Shown: positions 1 to 9,429, counted from the stretch's first letter. The stretch: 46,118 bases of DNA from Verrucomicrobiota bacterium (GCA_026398065.1 JAPLTR010000248.1:1-46118), one strand, 5' to 3'. The notes: a model not told the origin generated them from the sequence alone. Numbers and translations are program-made.

Positions 1-543
1 GACCCGATGGGCACGCTCCGCTGCGTCGCCTGCCAGATCTGCGAGAAGGAGTGCCCGCCGCAGTGCATCTACATCGAGACGAGCAAGGACAAGAAGCCCG
101 ACGCCACCGGGAAGCCCCAGCTCTTCCCCGCCATCTTTGCCATCGACACCTCCGTCTGCATGAGCTGCCAGATCTGCGTCGAGGTCTGCCCGTTCGACGC
201 GATCAAGATGGACCAGGTGTTCGAGATCGCGACCACCGACCGTTTCTCCGCGCTGCTGCTCAACCGCGAGCAGCTCGCCAAGCCGAACAGCTACTATCAC
301 GAGATCCACCCGACCGAGGCCGCCGAGGTCGATGCCCGTCTCGCCGCCGAACGCAAAGCCGCCGAGGAAAAAGCCAAGGCCGCCGCCGCCGCGAAAGCCG
401 CCGCTGCTGTCGCCAAACCTGCCGCTCCCGCCGTCCCCGCCACCCCGAAACCCGCCGCCGCTGCTGCCCCTGCTGCTCCCGTTGCTCCGAAACCGCCCGC
501 CGCGCCCAGCGCGGAGGCCCCAAAGCCGCCGCCTGCCGCATGA
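1..543 (+). CDS. nuoI: NADH-quinone oxidoreductase subunit I (5'-partial)
   Basis: Peripheral-arm subunit of respiratory complex I carrying iron-sulfur clusters N6a and N6b. The reading frame is open from base 1 and the start lies outside the window. Two 4Fe-4S motifs are visible: C-x2-C-x2-C-x3-CP near the beginning (RCVACQICEKECP) and again about 35 residues later (VCMSCQICVEVCP). After the family core the protein has an unusual C-terminal tail of about 65 residues, first Ala/Lys/Glu-rich then Ala/Pro-rich, which is probably a flexible extension. The TGA overlaps the ATG of nuoH (ATGA), so the two are likely translationally coupled. The remaining nuo genes should lie upstream. Confidence 0.93.
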   Translation, partial: DPMGTLRCVACQICEKECPPQCIYIETSKDKKPDATGKPQLFPAIFAIDTSVCMSCQICVEVCPFDAIKMDQVFEIATTDRFSALLLNREQLAKPNSYYHEIHPTEAAEVDARLAAERKAAEEKAKAAAAAKAAAAVAKPAAPAVPATPKPAAAAAPAAPVAPKPPAAPSAEAPKPPPAA

Positions 544-1835
544 GCGCCGCGCCCTTCCTCAGTGTAGCTGCGAGCGCAAGCGAGTGGCCGGTCGCCCTCG
601 CGTTCCCCTCGGTCCCGCTTGCCGCGGCCGACTCTTTTCTCGAACGCCTTCCGACCGTCGCCCGCGACCTCGTCACCTCCTGGCTCCCCGAGCCCCTGCG
701 CTGGCTCGTCAACAGCCTGATCGCCATCGGCGTGATTCTCGCCGTCTTCGGCCTGCTCTTCGCCTTCCTCACGCTCGCCGAGCGCAAGATCCTCGGCCGG
801 ATCCAGAATCGCCCCGGCCCCAACCGCACGCCGATCCCGCTCACCAAGATCCGCCTCTGGGGCCTCGCCCAGCCCTTCGCCGACGGCGTGAAGGCCCTCA
901 CCAAGGAGGACGTTATCCCACGCGACGCCGACAAGCTGCTCCACTTCCTCGCGCCCGTCGTGCTGCTCGCGTTTTCGATCCTCACGTTCGCCGTCATCCC
1001 CTTTGGTCGCAACCTGGTTCCGGTCGAGCTCGACGCCGCCGTCCTCTATTTCTTCGCCGCCGGCGCTGCCACCGAGCTCGCGGTCTTCATGGCCGGCTGG
1101 GCGAGCCACAATAAATACTCTCTCCTCGCCGCGATGCGCGCCCTCGCGCAGCTCATCAGCTACGAGCTGCCGCTGCTCCTCGCCTGGGTGCCGGTCGTCC
1201 TTGTCGCCGGCTCGCTCTCCACGACCGAGATCGTCGCCGCGCAGGCCGGCTGGAAATACCATCTCATACCGCAGTGGCACGTCTTCACGCCCTGGGGTTT
1301 CGCCGGCTTCGTCATCTTCATGATCGCGGCGCTCGCCGAATCCAACCGCTCGCCCTTCGATCTGCCGGAGGCCGAGAGCGAGCTCATCGCCGGCCATCTC
1401 ACCGAGTACAGCGGTTTCAAGTACGCCCTCTTCTTCATGGCCGAGTATTTCGGCATGATCGCCCTCAGCGGCATGGCCATCACGCTCTTCCTTGGCGGTT
1501 GGCAGGCTCCGTCTCCTTACCTCGAATTCATCCCGTCGTACGTCTGGTTCGCCGGGAAACTGATCGTGCTGCTCCTCGGCTTCATCTGGATCCGCGCAAC
1601 CTTCCCCCGCCTGCGCATGGACCAGCTCACGCGCTTCGCCTGGAAGTTCCTCGTCCCGCTCGCGCTCATCAACCTCGGCAACGCCGCGTTCTGGTCCCTT
1701 TCCTTCCACTGGTCCGCCCCGCTCCAGCTCGTCCGCTGGGCCATCAGCATCGTTCTGGTCGTCGGCCCCTTCGTGATCATGGGCCGCAAGCTCAGCGCCG
1801 GCGTCGCTCCCCGCGTGTACCGCTACGCCACCTGA
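540..1835 (+). CDS. nuoH: NADH-quinone oxidoreductase subunit H
   Basis: Membrane subunit forming much of the quinone-binding chamber of complex I, about 431 aa with eight or more hydrophobic segments. Recognisable family stretches are LAERKILGRIQNRPGPNR and the loop NRSPFDLPEAESELIAG, both at the quinone site. The ATG at 540 was chosen because it overlaps the nuoI stop and leaves a hydrophobic N-terminus; the frame is open further upstream but only as a shadow of nuoI. The N-terminal extension of about 60 residues before the first conserved helix is longer than in E. coli. Confidence 0.95.
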   Translation: MSAAPFLSVAASASEWPVALAFPSVPLAAADSFLERLPTVARDLVTSWLPEPLRWLVNSLIAIGVILAVFGLLFAFLTLAERKILGRIQNRPGPNRTPIPLTKIRLWGLAQPFADGVKALTKEDVIPRDADKLLHFLAPVVLLAFSILTFAVIPFGRNLVPVELDAAVLYFFAAGAATELAVFMAGWASHNKYSLLAAMRALAQLISYELPLLLAWVPVVLVAGSLSTTEIVAAQAGWKYHLIPQWHVFTPWGFAGFVIFMIAALAESNRSPFDLPEAESELIAGHLTEYSGFKYALFFMAEYFGMIALSGMAITLFLGGWQAPSPYLEFIPSYVWFAGKLIVLLLGFIWIRATFPRLRMDQLTRFAWKFLVPLALINLGNAAFWSLSFHWSAPLQLVRWAISIVLVVGPFVIMGRKLSAGVAPRVYRYAT

Positions 1836-1842
1836 AAAACCC

Positions 1843-2358
1843 GTGACCGCCGCGCTCCTCATCATTGCCGTCATCACGCTCGCGACCGCCTCGGTTGCGA
1901 TGGCACTGCGCAATCTCATCCACAGCGCCTTTCTCCTGATTGCGAGCTGGTTTGGCATCGCCGCGTTCTACCTCTGGGCCGGCGCGCAGTTCGTGGCCTT
2001 CGCCCAGGTGCTCGTCTACGTCGGTGCCGTCTCGATGGTGGTCCTTTTCGCCGTGCTGCTGACGCGCCGCTCGCGCGCCGATCTGACGATCTCGCGCGAC
2101 TCCCTCGCCCGCGCGGCCTCCGCCCTCATGGTAGGCATCGCCGTGTTCGGGGTGCTTGCCACCGCCATCGTCCACGCTCCGCTCGCTCCCTCGACCGCCG
2201 CAGCGCCGACCGTCACCGTCCGCGATATCGGCACTCAGCTCATGAGCACGCACGCCGCTGGTCTGCTCATCGTCGGCATCCTGCTCACCGTCGCGCTGCT
2301 CGGCGCCATTGTCCTCGCCTCCACCGACGCCCGCGAAAAACCGGAGGACGCCAAATGA
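1843..2358 (+). CDS. nuoJ: NADH-quinone oxidoreductase subunit J
   Basis: Small antiporter-like-module membrane subunit (171 aa) of complex I, with about five transmembrane helices. The stretch GAQFVAFAQVLVYVGAVSMV is characteristic of helix 3, which contains the pi-bulge region. It starts with GTG seven bases after the nuoH stop, and its end overlaps the nuoK ATG by four bases. Length and order (H-J-K) match the usual operon with nuoI placed before nuoH. Confidence 0.92.
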   Translation: MTAALLIIAVITLATASVAMALRNLIHSAFLLIASWFGIAAFYLWAGAQFVAFAQVLVYVGAVSMVVLFAVLLTRRSRADLTISRDSLARAASALMVGIAVFGVLATAIVHAPLAPSTAAAPTVTVRDIGTQLMSTHAAGLLIVGILLTVALLGAIVLASTDAREKPEDAK

Positions 2359-2666
2359 GTCCGCTCCACCTCTGTCTGCTCTTTTCGAGCGCTCTCTTCT
2401 GCGTCGGTCTGGCCGGCGCCCTCGCCCGGAGCAACACCATCCTCGTCCTCCTCGGCGTCGAGCTGATGCTCAACGCCGCCAACCTCAACTTCATCGCCTT
2501 CTGGCGCTACGGCCCGACGCCCGCGCCCGCCACCGGCGTGATGTTCGTGATCTTCTCCATCGCCGTCGCCGCCGCCGAGGCCGCCGTCGGCCTCGCCCTC
2601 ATCATCGCGGTGTACCGCCACCAGAAGAACATCCGCCTGCAGGAGGCCAACCGCCTGAAGGGCTGA
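2355..2666 (+). CDS. nuoK: NADH-quinone oxidoreductase subunit K
   Basis: Three-helix membrane subunit (103 aa), MrpC-like, of complex I. Membrane glutamates are present in LLGVELMLNAANLNF and in the AAAEAAVGLALI helix, the positions equivalent to the proton-path residues of E. coli NuoK. The ATG overlaps the nuoJ stop. It is followed by a 115-nt gap before nuoL, an unusual break in an otherwise overlapping operon, and the gap contains an inverted repeat. Confidence 0.94.
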   Translation: MSPLHLCLLFSSALFCVGLAGALARSNTILVLLGVELMLNAANLNFIAFWRYGPTPAPATGVMFVIFSIAVAAAEAAVGLALIIAVYRHQKNIRLQEANRLKG

Positions 2667-2670
2667 TCAA

Positions 2671-2763
2671 AATGACGAATAGCGAATACCCAATGCCGAC
2701 GGTCCGCCCGGAGCCCATGCGCTCCGCGCCCGACCGCGCATTCGTCATCCGTCATTCGTCATT
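2671..2763. repeat. Inverted-repeat element inside the nuo operon
   Basis: The nuoK-nuoL gap holds a perfect 10-bp inverted repeat: AATGACGAAT at 2671-2680 and ATTCGTCATT at 2754-2763, with an extra near-copy of the right arm at 2740-2749. The style (short ATTCGTCATT-type modules) suggests a dispersed REP-like element. In mRNA it would form a long-range hairpin between nuoK and nuoL and could modulate processing or translation. Function is not shown by the sequence. Confidence 0.6.
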
Positions 2764-2781
2764 CGGAATTCTCCGCTCCGC

Positions 2782-4782
2782 ATGAGCCTCCCCGTCCAAT
2801 ACCTCTGGCTCATCCCCGCGCTGCCGCTCCTCGCCGCCGCCATCGGTTCGCTCACGCCCCGCGGCGGTCGCACCCTCGCCGCCGGCGCCGCCATCGTCGC
2901 CCTCGCGCTGTCCTTCTTCGTCTCCTGTGCCGCGTTGAGCGCCGCCCTCGCCAATCCCGCGGCGCACCTCACGTACAACTTCACCTGGTTCGCTCTCGGC
3001 AACGACACCGTCCGCCTCGGCTGGCTCCTCGACCCGCTCACTGCGTTCATGTGCACGATGGTGACCTTCGTCGGCACGCTCATCTTCATCTTCAGCCTCG
3101 GCTACATGAAGGAGGATGAGAACTTCACCCGCTTCTTCTGTTTTCTGAGCCTCTTCGCCGCCGCGATGCTCGGCCTGCTCGTCGCCAACAGCCTCCTCCT
3201 CCTCTTCATCTGCTGGGAGCTCGTCGGTCTCGCCTCGTATCTCCTCATTGGTTTCTGGTTCCACAAATCGTCCGCCGCCGCCGCCGCCAAAAAGGCCTTC
3301 ATCACGACGCGCATCGGCGATCTCGGCTTCCTCCTCGGTCTGCTCTGGCTCTACGACTCCGCCGGCTCCCTCCTCCTCTACGACAACGGCAACGGCGTCC
3401 TCGAATCCCTCGTCGTCGGCCAGCTCACCACTCACTTCACCCTCGGCGGTCTCACGGTCGCCACCGCCATCGGTCTTCTCCTCTTCTGCGGCGCAGTGGG
3501 CAAGTCCGGCCAGTTTCCCCTTCATGTCTGGCTCCCCGACGCGATGGAGGGCCCGACGCCCGTCAGCGCCCTCATCCACGCCGCCACTATGGTCGCCGCC
3601 GGCGTGTTCCTGATGGCGCGCGTGTATCCGCTCCTCACGCCCGACGCCCTCCATGTGATCGCGTGCATCGGCGCCATCACCGCCCTTCTCGGCGCCGTCA
3701 TCGCCGTCGCGCAATACGACCTCAAGCGCATCCTCGCCTTCTCCACCGTCTCCCAGCTCGGCTACATGATGCTCGCGATCGGCGTGGGCGCGCCCACCGC
3801 CGCGATCTTCCACCTGCTCACCCACGCCTTCTTCAAGGCCCTGCTCTTCCTCGGTGCCGGCTCCGTCATCCACGCCGCGCACCACGAGCAGGACATCCGC
3901 CAGCTCGGCGGCCTTTCCAAGAAGATGAAGCTCACCTTCGCCACCTTCGCCATCGGCACGATGGCGCTCGTCGGTGTCCCGCTGTTCTTCTCTGGCTTCT
4001 GGAGCAAGGAGGCCATCCTCCACGCCGCCCACGCCTCGTCGTTCTCGCACTTCCCCTACTATGCCGCGCTGGCCGGCGTCATCCTGACGGCCTTCTACAA
4101 CACCCGTCTGATCGCCGAGACCTTCTTCGGCCACGGCCGCAGCCACGCCGCCGAGCACGCCCACGAAAACTCCGCGGTCATGACCACCCCGCTGGTGATC
4201 CTCGCCTTCTTCGCCCTCACCCTCGGTTTCCTCGGCACGCCCGCCTATCCCTGGCTTCAGGCCCGGCTCAGTGGTGAAACCGCCGTGCACGGCCACTCCC
4301 TCCTCGAGGGTGTCAGCCTCATGGTCAAGTCCACCGCGCTCGTCGCGATCGGCGTCGTGGCCGGGTTTCTCCTTTATTGGCGCAAGACCCGCGCCAAGGC
4401 CACCGCGGCTGATCCCCTCGCGACCGCAGCGCCCGGTCTTCACACGTTTCTCGGCGCCCGCCTGAAATTCGACGAACTCTACGCCGCCACCTTCGGCGTC
4501 CTGAATTCCCTGCTCGCCACCGTCGCCGACTGGTTCGACCGCTACGTCTGGGGCGGTCTCGTCGCCTTCCTCGCCCTCCTCGGTGAATTCTCCGGCACGG
4601 TGAACCGTCAGGCGGACGAACAAGGCCTCAACGACGGCTTCGACGCCGTCAGCGAAAAGGCCCGCGGCACCGGCCAGGCTTACTCCCGCGCTCAGAGTGG
4701 CGACGCCCATGGTTACCTCCGGGCCCTCGCCATCGGATTCGTCGTCCTCGCCCTCATCGCGATCTTTGGAGGTGTCCCATGA
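2782..4782 (+). CDS. nuoL: NADH-quinone oxidoreductase subunit L
   Basis: Largest antiporter-like proton-pumping subunit (666 aa; E. coli NuoL is 613). Conserved features are the TM5 glutamate in LFICWELVGLASYLLIGFW, the TM7 lysine in KSGQFPLHVWLPDAMEGPTP, and AQYDLKRILAFSTVSQLGYM. The C-terminus forms the long amphipathic HL helix (about residues 555-645) and a final membrane helix. The region before the last helix is polar, with many charged residues. The extra length is of interest because the operon has two nuoM genes and the HL helix must span them. Its last codons overlap the next ATG. Confidence 0.95.
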   Translation: MSLPVQYLWLIPALPLLAAAIGSLTPRGGRTLAAGAAIVALALSFFVSCAALSAALANPAAHLTYNFTWFALGNDTVRLGWLLDPLTAFMCTMVTFVGTLIFIFSLGYMKEDENFTRFFCFLSLFAAAMLGLLVANSLLLLFICWELVGLASYLLIGFWFHKSSAAAAAKKAFITTRIGDLGFLLGLLWLYDSAGSLLLYDNGNGVLESLVVGQLTTHFTLGGLTVATAIGLLLFCGAVGKSGQFPLHVWLPDAMEGPTPVSALIHAATMVAAGVFLMARVYPLLTPDALHVIACIGAITALLGAVIAVAQYDLKRILAFSTVSQLGYMMLAIGVGAPTAAIFHLLTHAFFKALLFLGAGSVIHAAHHEQDIRQLGGLSKKMKLTFATFAIGTMALVGVPLFFSGFWSKEAILHAAHASSFSHFPYYAALAGVILTAFYNTRLIAETFFGHGRSHAAEHAHENSAVMTTPLVILAFFALTLGFLGTPAYPWLQARLSGETAVHGHSLLEGVSLMVKSTALVAIGVVAGFLLYWRKTRAKATAADPLATAAPGLHTFLGARLKFDELYAATFGVLNSLLATVADWFDRYVWGGLVAFLALLGEFSGTVNRQADEQGLNDGFDAVSEKARGTGQAYSRAQSGDAHGYLRALAIGFVVLALIAIFGGVP

Positions 4783-6344
4783 AGACCGAGAGCGTCACCT
4801 TGGCGGTCAATTTTCCTTTCCCGCTGCTCACCCTGGTCGTCTTCACCCCGTGGCTCGGTGCCGCGCTCCTCGCGGTCCTTCGCCGGGCCAGCCCGGCGAC
4901 TTCGCGTGCCGTCACCCTCCTCTTCTCCCTCTCGACCCTCGTCTTTTCCGTCTTCCTCCTCGACAGCTTCAATCCCGCGTCCGTCGCGCCGCAGTTCGTC
5001 GAGCGCCACACGTGGATCTCCGCCCTCAACGTCCACTATCACCTCGGTCTCGACGGCCTGAGCCTCCTGCTCGTCCTGCTCACCGGCATCATCACCCCGG
5101 TCGCCCTCCTCGCGTCGTGGCGCGTATCCACGAGTCCACGACTGTTCGGTGCGCTCTTCCTACTGATCCAGGGCGCCGCGCTCGGCGTCTTCCTCGCCCT
5201 CGATTTCTTCCACTGGTTCCTCTTCTGGGAGCTCAGCCTCTTCCCTGCGTTCTTCCTCATCAAGCTCTGGGGCGGGCCCGGCGCCTCGCGGGCTGCGTAT
5301 CAGTTTGTCATCTACACCATCGGGGGCAGCGCCTTCATGCTGCTCGGCTTCGCCGCCCTGTTCGCCGTCACCGGCACGCTCGATTTCCACCAGCTCGCCC
5401 AGTACGCTTCCGACGGCACGCTCGCCGCGAAACTGCCCGGCGGCACTCTCCATCTCGTCTTTCTCGGCGTCCTCCTCGGACTCGCCGTCAAGGTTCCGCT
5501 CTGGCCCTTCCACACCTGGCTGCCCGCGGCCTACTCCGAGGCACCCACCGGCGCCTCGATGTTCCTCACCGGCGTGATGTCGAAGATGGGCGTCTACGGT
5601 TTCCTCCGGATTCTCTGGCCGATCTTCCCGACGCCCCTGCACGAGGCGACCCCTTGGCTCCTCGCGCTCGCCCTCGGCGGCGTGGTCTTCGGCGCCTTCG
5701 CCGCGATGAAGCAGACCGACCTCAAGCGCCTGGTCGCCTACTCGTCCGTCAACCATCTCAGCTACTGCCTCCTCGCGCTCTTCGCCGTCTCGTACGCCAC
5801 CGGCCGGGGCGCGCCCGTCGGCACCGCCGCCGCCGCCGCGCTCAGCGGCACGTTGTTGCAGATGTTCAATCATGGTCTTTCCGCCGCCGCGCTCTTCGCC
5901 TGCGTCGGCATTTTGGAGGCCCGCTCCGGCGGACGCCGCGGTCTCGCCGATTTCGGCGGCGTGCGCACCGTCGCCCCCGTCTTCGCCGGTCTTTGCGGCA
6001 TTGCGATGTTCTCGTCGCTTGGCCTCCCCGGCCTTAACGGCTTCGTGGGCGAGTTTCTCATCTTCCGCGGCGTCTTCGGCCTCGATCCTGCCGCCGCCGC
6101 CATCGCGACCCTCGGCCTCCTCGCGACCGCGCTCTTCCTGCTGACCTTCTGGCAGCGCGTCTTCCACGGCCCGCGCGCCGGGGCCGCCGCCGGTGCAGGC
6201 TTCAAAGACGTCTCCGGCGTCGAACTCGCCACCTTGGTCCCGCTCGTTGCGCTGATGTTCGTGTTCGGCCTCCTGCCGCACCTGCTCACCGGCCTCTTCA
6301 ACCCGCTCATCACGTCGTGGGCCGACCACCTCACGCTGCCATGA
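4779..6344 (+). CDS. nuoM: NADH-quinone oxidoreductase subunit M (first copy)
   Basis: Antiporter-like pump subunit of 521 aa. It keeps the TM5 glutamate (WFLFWELSLFPAFF), the TM7 lysine (VKVPLWPFHTWLP), a TM8 lysine (SKMGVYGFLRI), and the TM12 glutamate (FVGEFLIFRG). All key residues for a proton channel are therefore present. The start overlaps the nuoL stop and the end overlaps the second nuoM start. Sequence differs clearly from the second copy, so this is an old paralogy rather than a recent duplication. Confidence 0.94.
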   Translation: MKTESVTLAVNFPFPLLTLVVFTPWLGAALLAVLRRASPATSRAVTLLFSLSTLVFSVFLLDSFNPASVAPQFVERHTWISALNVHYHLGLDGLSLLLVLLTGIITPVALLASWRVSTSPRLFGALFLLIQGAALGVFLALDFFHWFLFWELSLFPAFFLIKLWGGPGASRAAYQFVIYTIGGSAFMLLGFAALFAVTGTLDFHQLAQYASDGTLAAKLPGGTLHLVFLGVLLGLAVKVPLWPFHTWLPAAYSEAPTGASMFLTGVMSKMGVYGFLRILWPIFPTPLHEATPWLLALALGGVVFGAFAAMKQTDLKRLVAYSSVNHLSYCLLALFAVSYATGRGAPVGTAAAAALSGTLLQMFNHGLSAAALFACVGILEARSGGRRGLADFGGVRTVAPVFAGLCGIAMFSSLGLPGLNGFVGEFLIFRGVFGLDPAAAAIATLGLLATALFLLTFWQRVFHGPRAGAAAGAGFKDVSGVELATLVPLVALMFVFGLLPHLLTGLFNPLITSWADHLTLP

Positions 6345-7873
6345 ACGCGCTGCCCTGCACGATCTACGTCTCCTTCGCCGGCGCGCTCCTCGCGCTCGCG
6401 GCGGGCTCGCGCTCCAACTCCGCCGCTCGCTGGATCGCCCTCCTCACCGCGGTCACGTCCTTCGGGCTCACGCTCTTCGCCGCGGCGAGTTTCGTTCCGG
6501 GTCCCGGCCTCCAGACGATCGTCGATGTCCCGTGGATCGGCGAACTCGGCATCCGCTACCACCTCGCGGCCGATGGCATCAGTCTCACGCTGCTCGTCCT
6601 CACTGGCCTCGCTGCTACGGCCGGTGTCCTTTTCTCGTGGAACATCGAGCACCGCGTCGGCGAGTTCTTTGCCCTTTACCTCGCCCTGATCGGCGGCGTC
6701 TTCGGCGTCTTCCTCAGCGCCGACGCCTTCACGTTCTTCGTCTTCTACGAGATCGCGATCGTCCCGAAATATTTCCTCATCGCCAATTGGGGCTCGCCCG
6801 CGACGCGCGAGCACGCCGCGATGAAGCTCGTGCTCTACTCTTTCGCCGGCAGCGCGCTTGTCCTCGCCGGCCTGCTCTGGGCCCAGGCCGTCGCCGTCAT
6901 CCACGGGGCGCCACCGAGCTTCGCCCTCGGCGACCTCGCCGCCGCCGCCACGCACTTCTCGCACGGCGAACAGCTCGGCATGTTCGCCCTCGTCTTCACC
7001 GGCTTCGCGGTCCTCGCCGGCATGTTCCCCTTCCATACGTGGGCACCCACCGGCCACGTCGCCGCCCCCACCGCCGCCTCGATGCTCCTCGCCGGCGTCG
7101 TCATGAAGCTCGGCGCCTACGGCTGCCTTCGCGTCGCCATGCCGCTTTTCCCGGCCGGCCTCGCCTTCTGGGCGCCGACCATCGCCACTCTTGCCATCAT
7201 CGGCATCCTCTACGCCGGCTTCATCGCTCTCGTGCAGGACGATTTCAAGTTCGTCATCGGCTACTCGAGCGTGAGCCACATGGGTTTCGTCCTCCTCGGT
7301 CTCGCCGCCACCAACGCCACCGCCGTGGCGGGCGCCGTGCTCCAGATGTTTTCGCATGGTGTCATCGCGGGTCTCCTCTTCGCCGTCGTCGGCCGTATGG
7401 TCTACGAGCGCACGCACACGCGGAAGCTCGCCGAGCTCCGCCTGCTCCCCCTCTACCGCCTGCTGCCTTTCGCCGCGCTCACCTTCGTCCTCGCCGGCCT
7501 CGCCTCGATGGGCATGCCCGGCTTCAGCGGCTTCCCCGCCGAGCTCACCATTCTCATCGGCACATGGAAAACCTCCCCGCTCTGGGCCGCCTTCGCCGCC
7601 GTCGGTGTGCTCGCCGCCGCGGCCTTCACGCTCCGCGCGATCCAGGTTTCCTTCTTCGGCACGACCGGTCGGTCGGCTGCCCCAGTTGACTCTCATGATG
7701 GTGCTCATGCGCATGCGTACGAACCCATCACCATCGCCGAGAAGGCCGGCGCATCCCTCCTGATCGCTGCGACCCTGTACATCGGCCTCAAGCCCGACGT
7801 GCTCCTCGACTGGATCACGCCCGCCCTGCAATCCCCGCTCATGCAGGCCGCGCTGAAGGGAGGTGCGCTGTGA
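6341..7873 (+). CDS. nuoM2: NADH-quinone oxidoreductase subunit M (second copy)
   Basis: Second NuoM-type subunit, 510 aa from the ATG at 6341 that overlaps the preceding TGA. It has FVFYEIAIVPKYFLIANWG (TM5 Glu kept) and EAPT-like and MVYERTHTR motifs typical of NuoM. At TM7 the usual Lys before PFHTW is replaced (VLAGMFPFHTWAP), and the following LPDAH is APTGH. The TM8 Lys (VMKLGAYG) and TM12 Glu (FPAELTIL) remain. Complex I operons with an additional NuoM have been described in other bacteria and proposed to have an additional pump unit. Whether this copy pumps without the TM7 Lys is open. Confidence 0.9.
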   Translation: MNALPCTIYVSFAGALLALAAGSRSNSAARWIALLTAVTSFGLTLFAAASFVPGPGLQTIVDVPWIGELGIRYHLAADGISLTLLVLTGLAATAGVLFSWNIEHRVGEFFALYLALIGGVFGVFLSADAFTFFVFYEIAIVPKYFLIANWGSPATREHAAMKLVLYSFAGSALVLAGLLWAQAVAVIHGAPPSFALGDLAAAATHFSHGEQLGMFALVFTGFAVLAGMFPFHTWAPTGHVAAPTAASMLLAGVVMKLGAYGCLRVAMPLFPAGLAFWAPTIATLAIIGILYAGFIALVQDDFKFVIGYSSVSHMGFVLLGLAATNATAVAGAVLQMFSHGVIAGLLFAVVGRMVYERTHTRKLAELRLLPLYRLLPFAALTFVLAGLASMGMPGFSGFPAELTILIGTWKTSPLWAAFAAVGVLAAAAFTLRAIQVSFFGTTGRSAAPVDSHDGAHAHAYEPITIAEKAGASLLIAATLYIGLKPDVLLDWITPALQSPLMQAALKGGAL

Positions 7874-9330
7874 ACTACACCGAACTCTTTCGGGCGATGA
7901 TCCCCGAGGCCGCCCTCGTGGCCGGCGCCCTGCTCGTCCTCACCGTCGATCTTCTCTTCGGTCGCAAACGCTCCCTCGAAACCCGCCTGCAGATGGCGGT
8001 CGTCTCCGGCAGCCTCGCCGTCGTCGGCGCGATGTACGGCGCCTTCACCATCGGGCTGAAGGACCCCGTCTTCGGCGGCGTCCTTGTCCTCGACGACCTC
8101 GCGCTCGCGACGCGCCTCGGCGTGCTGATGCTCTCCTGGCTCACGCTGACCCTCTCCGGCGGCACCGCGCGCCTGCGGCACCCCGCCGAGTTTGTCGCCA
8201 TCGTCCTGCTCGCGACCGCCGGCTTCACGCTCATGGCCGCCGCCCAACAGCTCCTCGTGGCCTTCCTCGCCCTCGAGCTCGCGAGCCTCTCGCTCTACAT
8301 CCTCGCCGGTTTCGACAAGACCCGCCCCGAATCCGCCGAGGCTGCGCTGAAATACTTCCTCTTCGGCGGCATGTCGGCCGCGTTCCTCCTCTTCGGCTTC
8401 AGCCTCATCTACGGCCTGACCGGCTCCATCGAGCTGCAGCAGATCTCCGCCCAACTTGCCCGCCAGGGCATGAGTCCGCTTCTGGGGGTCGCGCTCGTAA
8501 TGGTGCTCGTCGCCTTCGGCTTCAAGGCCGCCGCCGCCCCCTTCCACCTCTGGGCACCCGATGTCTACGAGGGAGCGCCCGTCTCTTCCGCCGCGCTCAT
8601 TGCCTCCGCCTCCAAGCTCGCGGGCTTCGCCCTCTTCACGCGCCTCCTCTGGCCGGGCTTCGGCCATGTCGCCGGCAGCGTCGCGACCGCCGTGGGCTCG
8701 CCCGGCTGGCTGCCCATCGTCGCGTGCATTTCCGCCGCATCGCTCCTGCTCGGAAATTTCGCGGCCCTTGCCCAGTCCAACGTCCGCCGTCTCCTTGCCT
8801 ACTCCGCCATCGCCCATGCCGGCGTCATGCTCCTCGCGGTGATCTCTGCCGGCGAGAGCGTCGGACCGCTCTACTATTATCTGCTCACCTACGGTCTCGC
8901 GACGATCGGGGCCTTCGGCGTTATCGCCGTCGTCGAGCGCGCCGGCACCTGCCAGAAAATCACCGACCTCGCCGGTCTCTACCGCCGCTCGCCGCTCCTC
9001 AGCGCCTGCCTCGCGATTTACATTCTTTCCCTGGCTGGCATTCCTCCCCTCGCCGGTTTCTTCGGTAAATTCACCGTCTTCGCCGCCGCCTTGAAACTCG
9101 GCGGTCTCGCCGGCCCCGCCGGCTGGCTCACGATCCTCGCCATCGCCCTCAGTGCCGTGGCCCTCTACTACTACCTCGTGGTGCTGAAACAGGCTCTCGT
9201 CGCCTCGCCCTCGCCCAGCGCTTCCGGTCGCATCCCGGTGCCCGCCGATGCCGCCATCGTGCTCATCTTCACGGCCTTGCTGCTGGTCCTTTTGGGGATA
9301 TTCCCCTCGGTCGTCCTGCGAATCTTCTGA
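7870..9330 (+). CDS. nuoN: NADH-quinone oxidoreductase subunit N
   Basis: Antiporter-like pump subunit proximal to the quinone module, 486 aa, last gene of the operon. Conserved elements are LELASLSLYILAGFDK (TM5 Glu), GFKAAAAPFHLWAPDVYEGAP (TM7 Lys) and NVRRLLAYSAIAHAGVML. It starts with GTG overlapping the nuoM2 stop (GTGA). A following short gap of 99 nt precedes a small membrane-protein gene and no clear terminator is seen. Confidence 0.94.
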   Translation: MNYTELFRAMIPEAALVAGALLVLTVDLLFGRKRSLETRLQMAVVSGSLAVVGAMYGAFTIGLKDPVFGGVLVLDDLALATRLGVLMLSWLTLTLSGGTARLRHPAEFVAIVLLATAGFTLMAAAQQLLVAFLALELASLSLYILAGFDKTRPESAEAALKYFLFGGMSAAFLLFGFSLIYGLTGSIELQQISAQLARQGMSPLLGVALVMVLVAFGFKAAAAPFHLWAPDVYEGAPVSSAALIASASKLAGFALFTRLLWPGFGHVAGSVATAVGSPGWLPIVACISAASLLLGNFAALAQSNVRRLLAYSAIAHAGVMLLAVISAGESVGPLYYYLLTYGLATIGAFGVIAVVERAGTCQKITDLAGLYRRSPLLSACLAIYILSLAGIPPLAGFFGKFTVFAAALKLGGLAGPAGWLTILAIALSAVALYYYLVVLKQALVASPSPSASGRIPVPADAAIVLIFTALLLVLLGIFPSVVLRIF

Positions 9331-9429
9331 CGACTCCGTTCGTCGGGGTGTTTCGGAAAAATCCGTCAAACCCCGCCGCCCCCGGCTTTCCGCTCGTGTC
9401 CCGGCGGGTTTCAACCAAGCTCCGGCGTC

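Noticed and set aside
2752-4710. Long minus-strand open frames opposite the nuo genes
   Set aside because: High-GC third-position shadows rich in Glu/Gly/Asp/Arg; the plus strand encodes clear complex I subunits.
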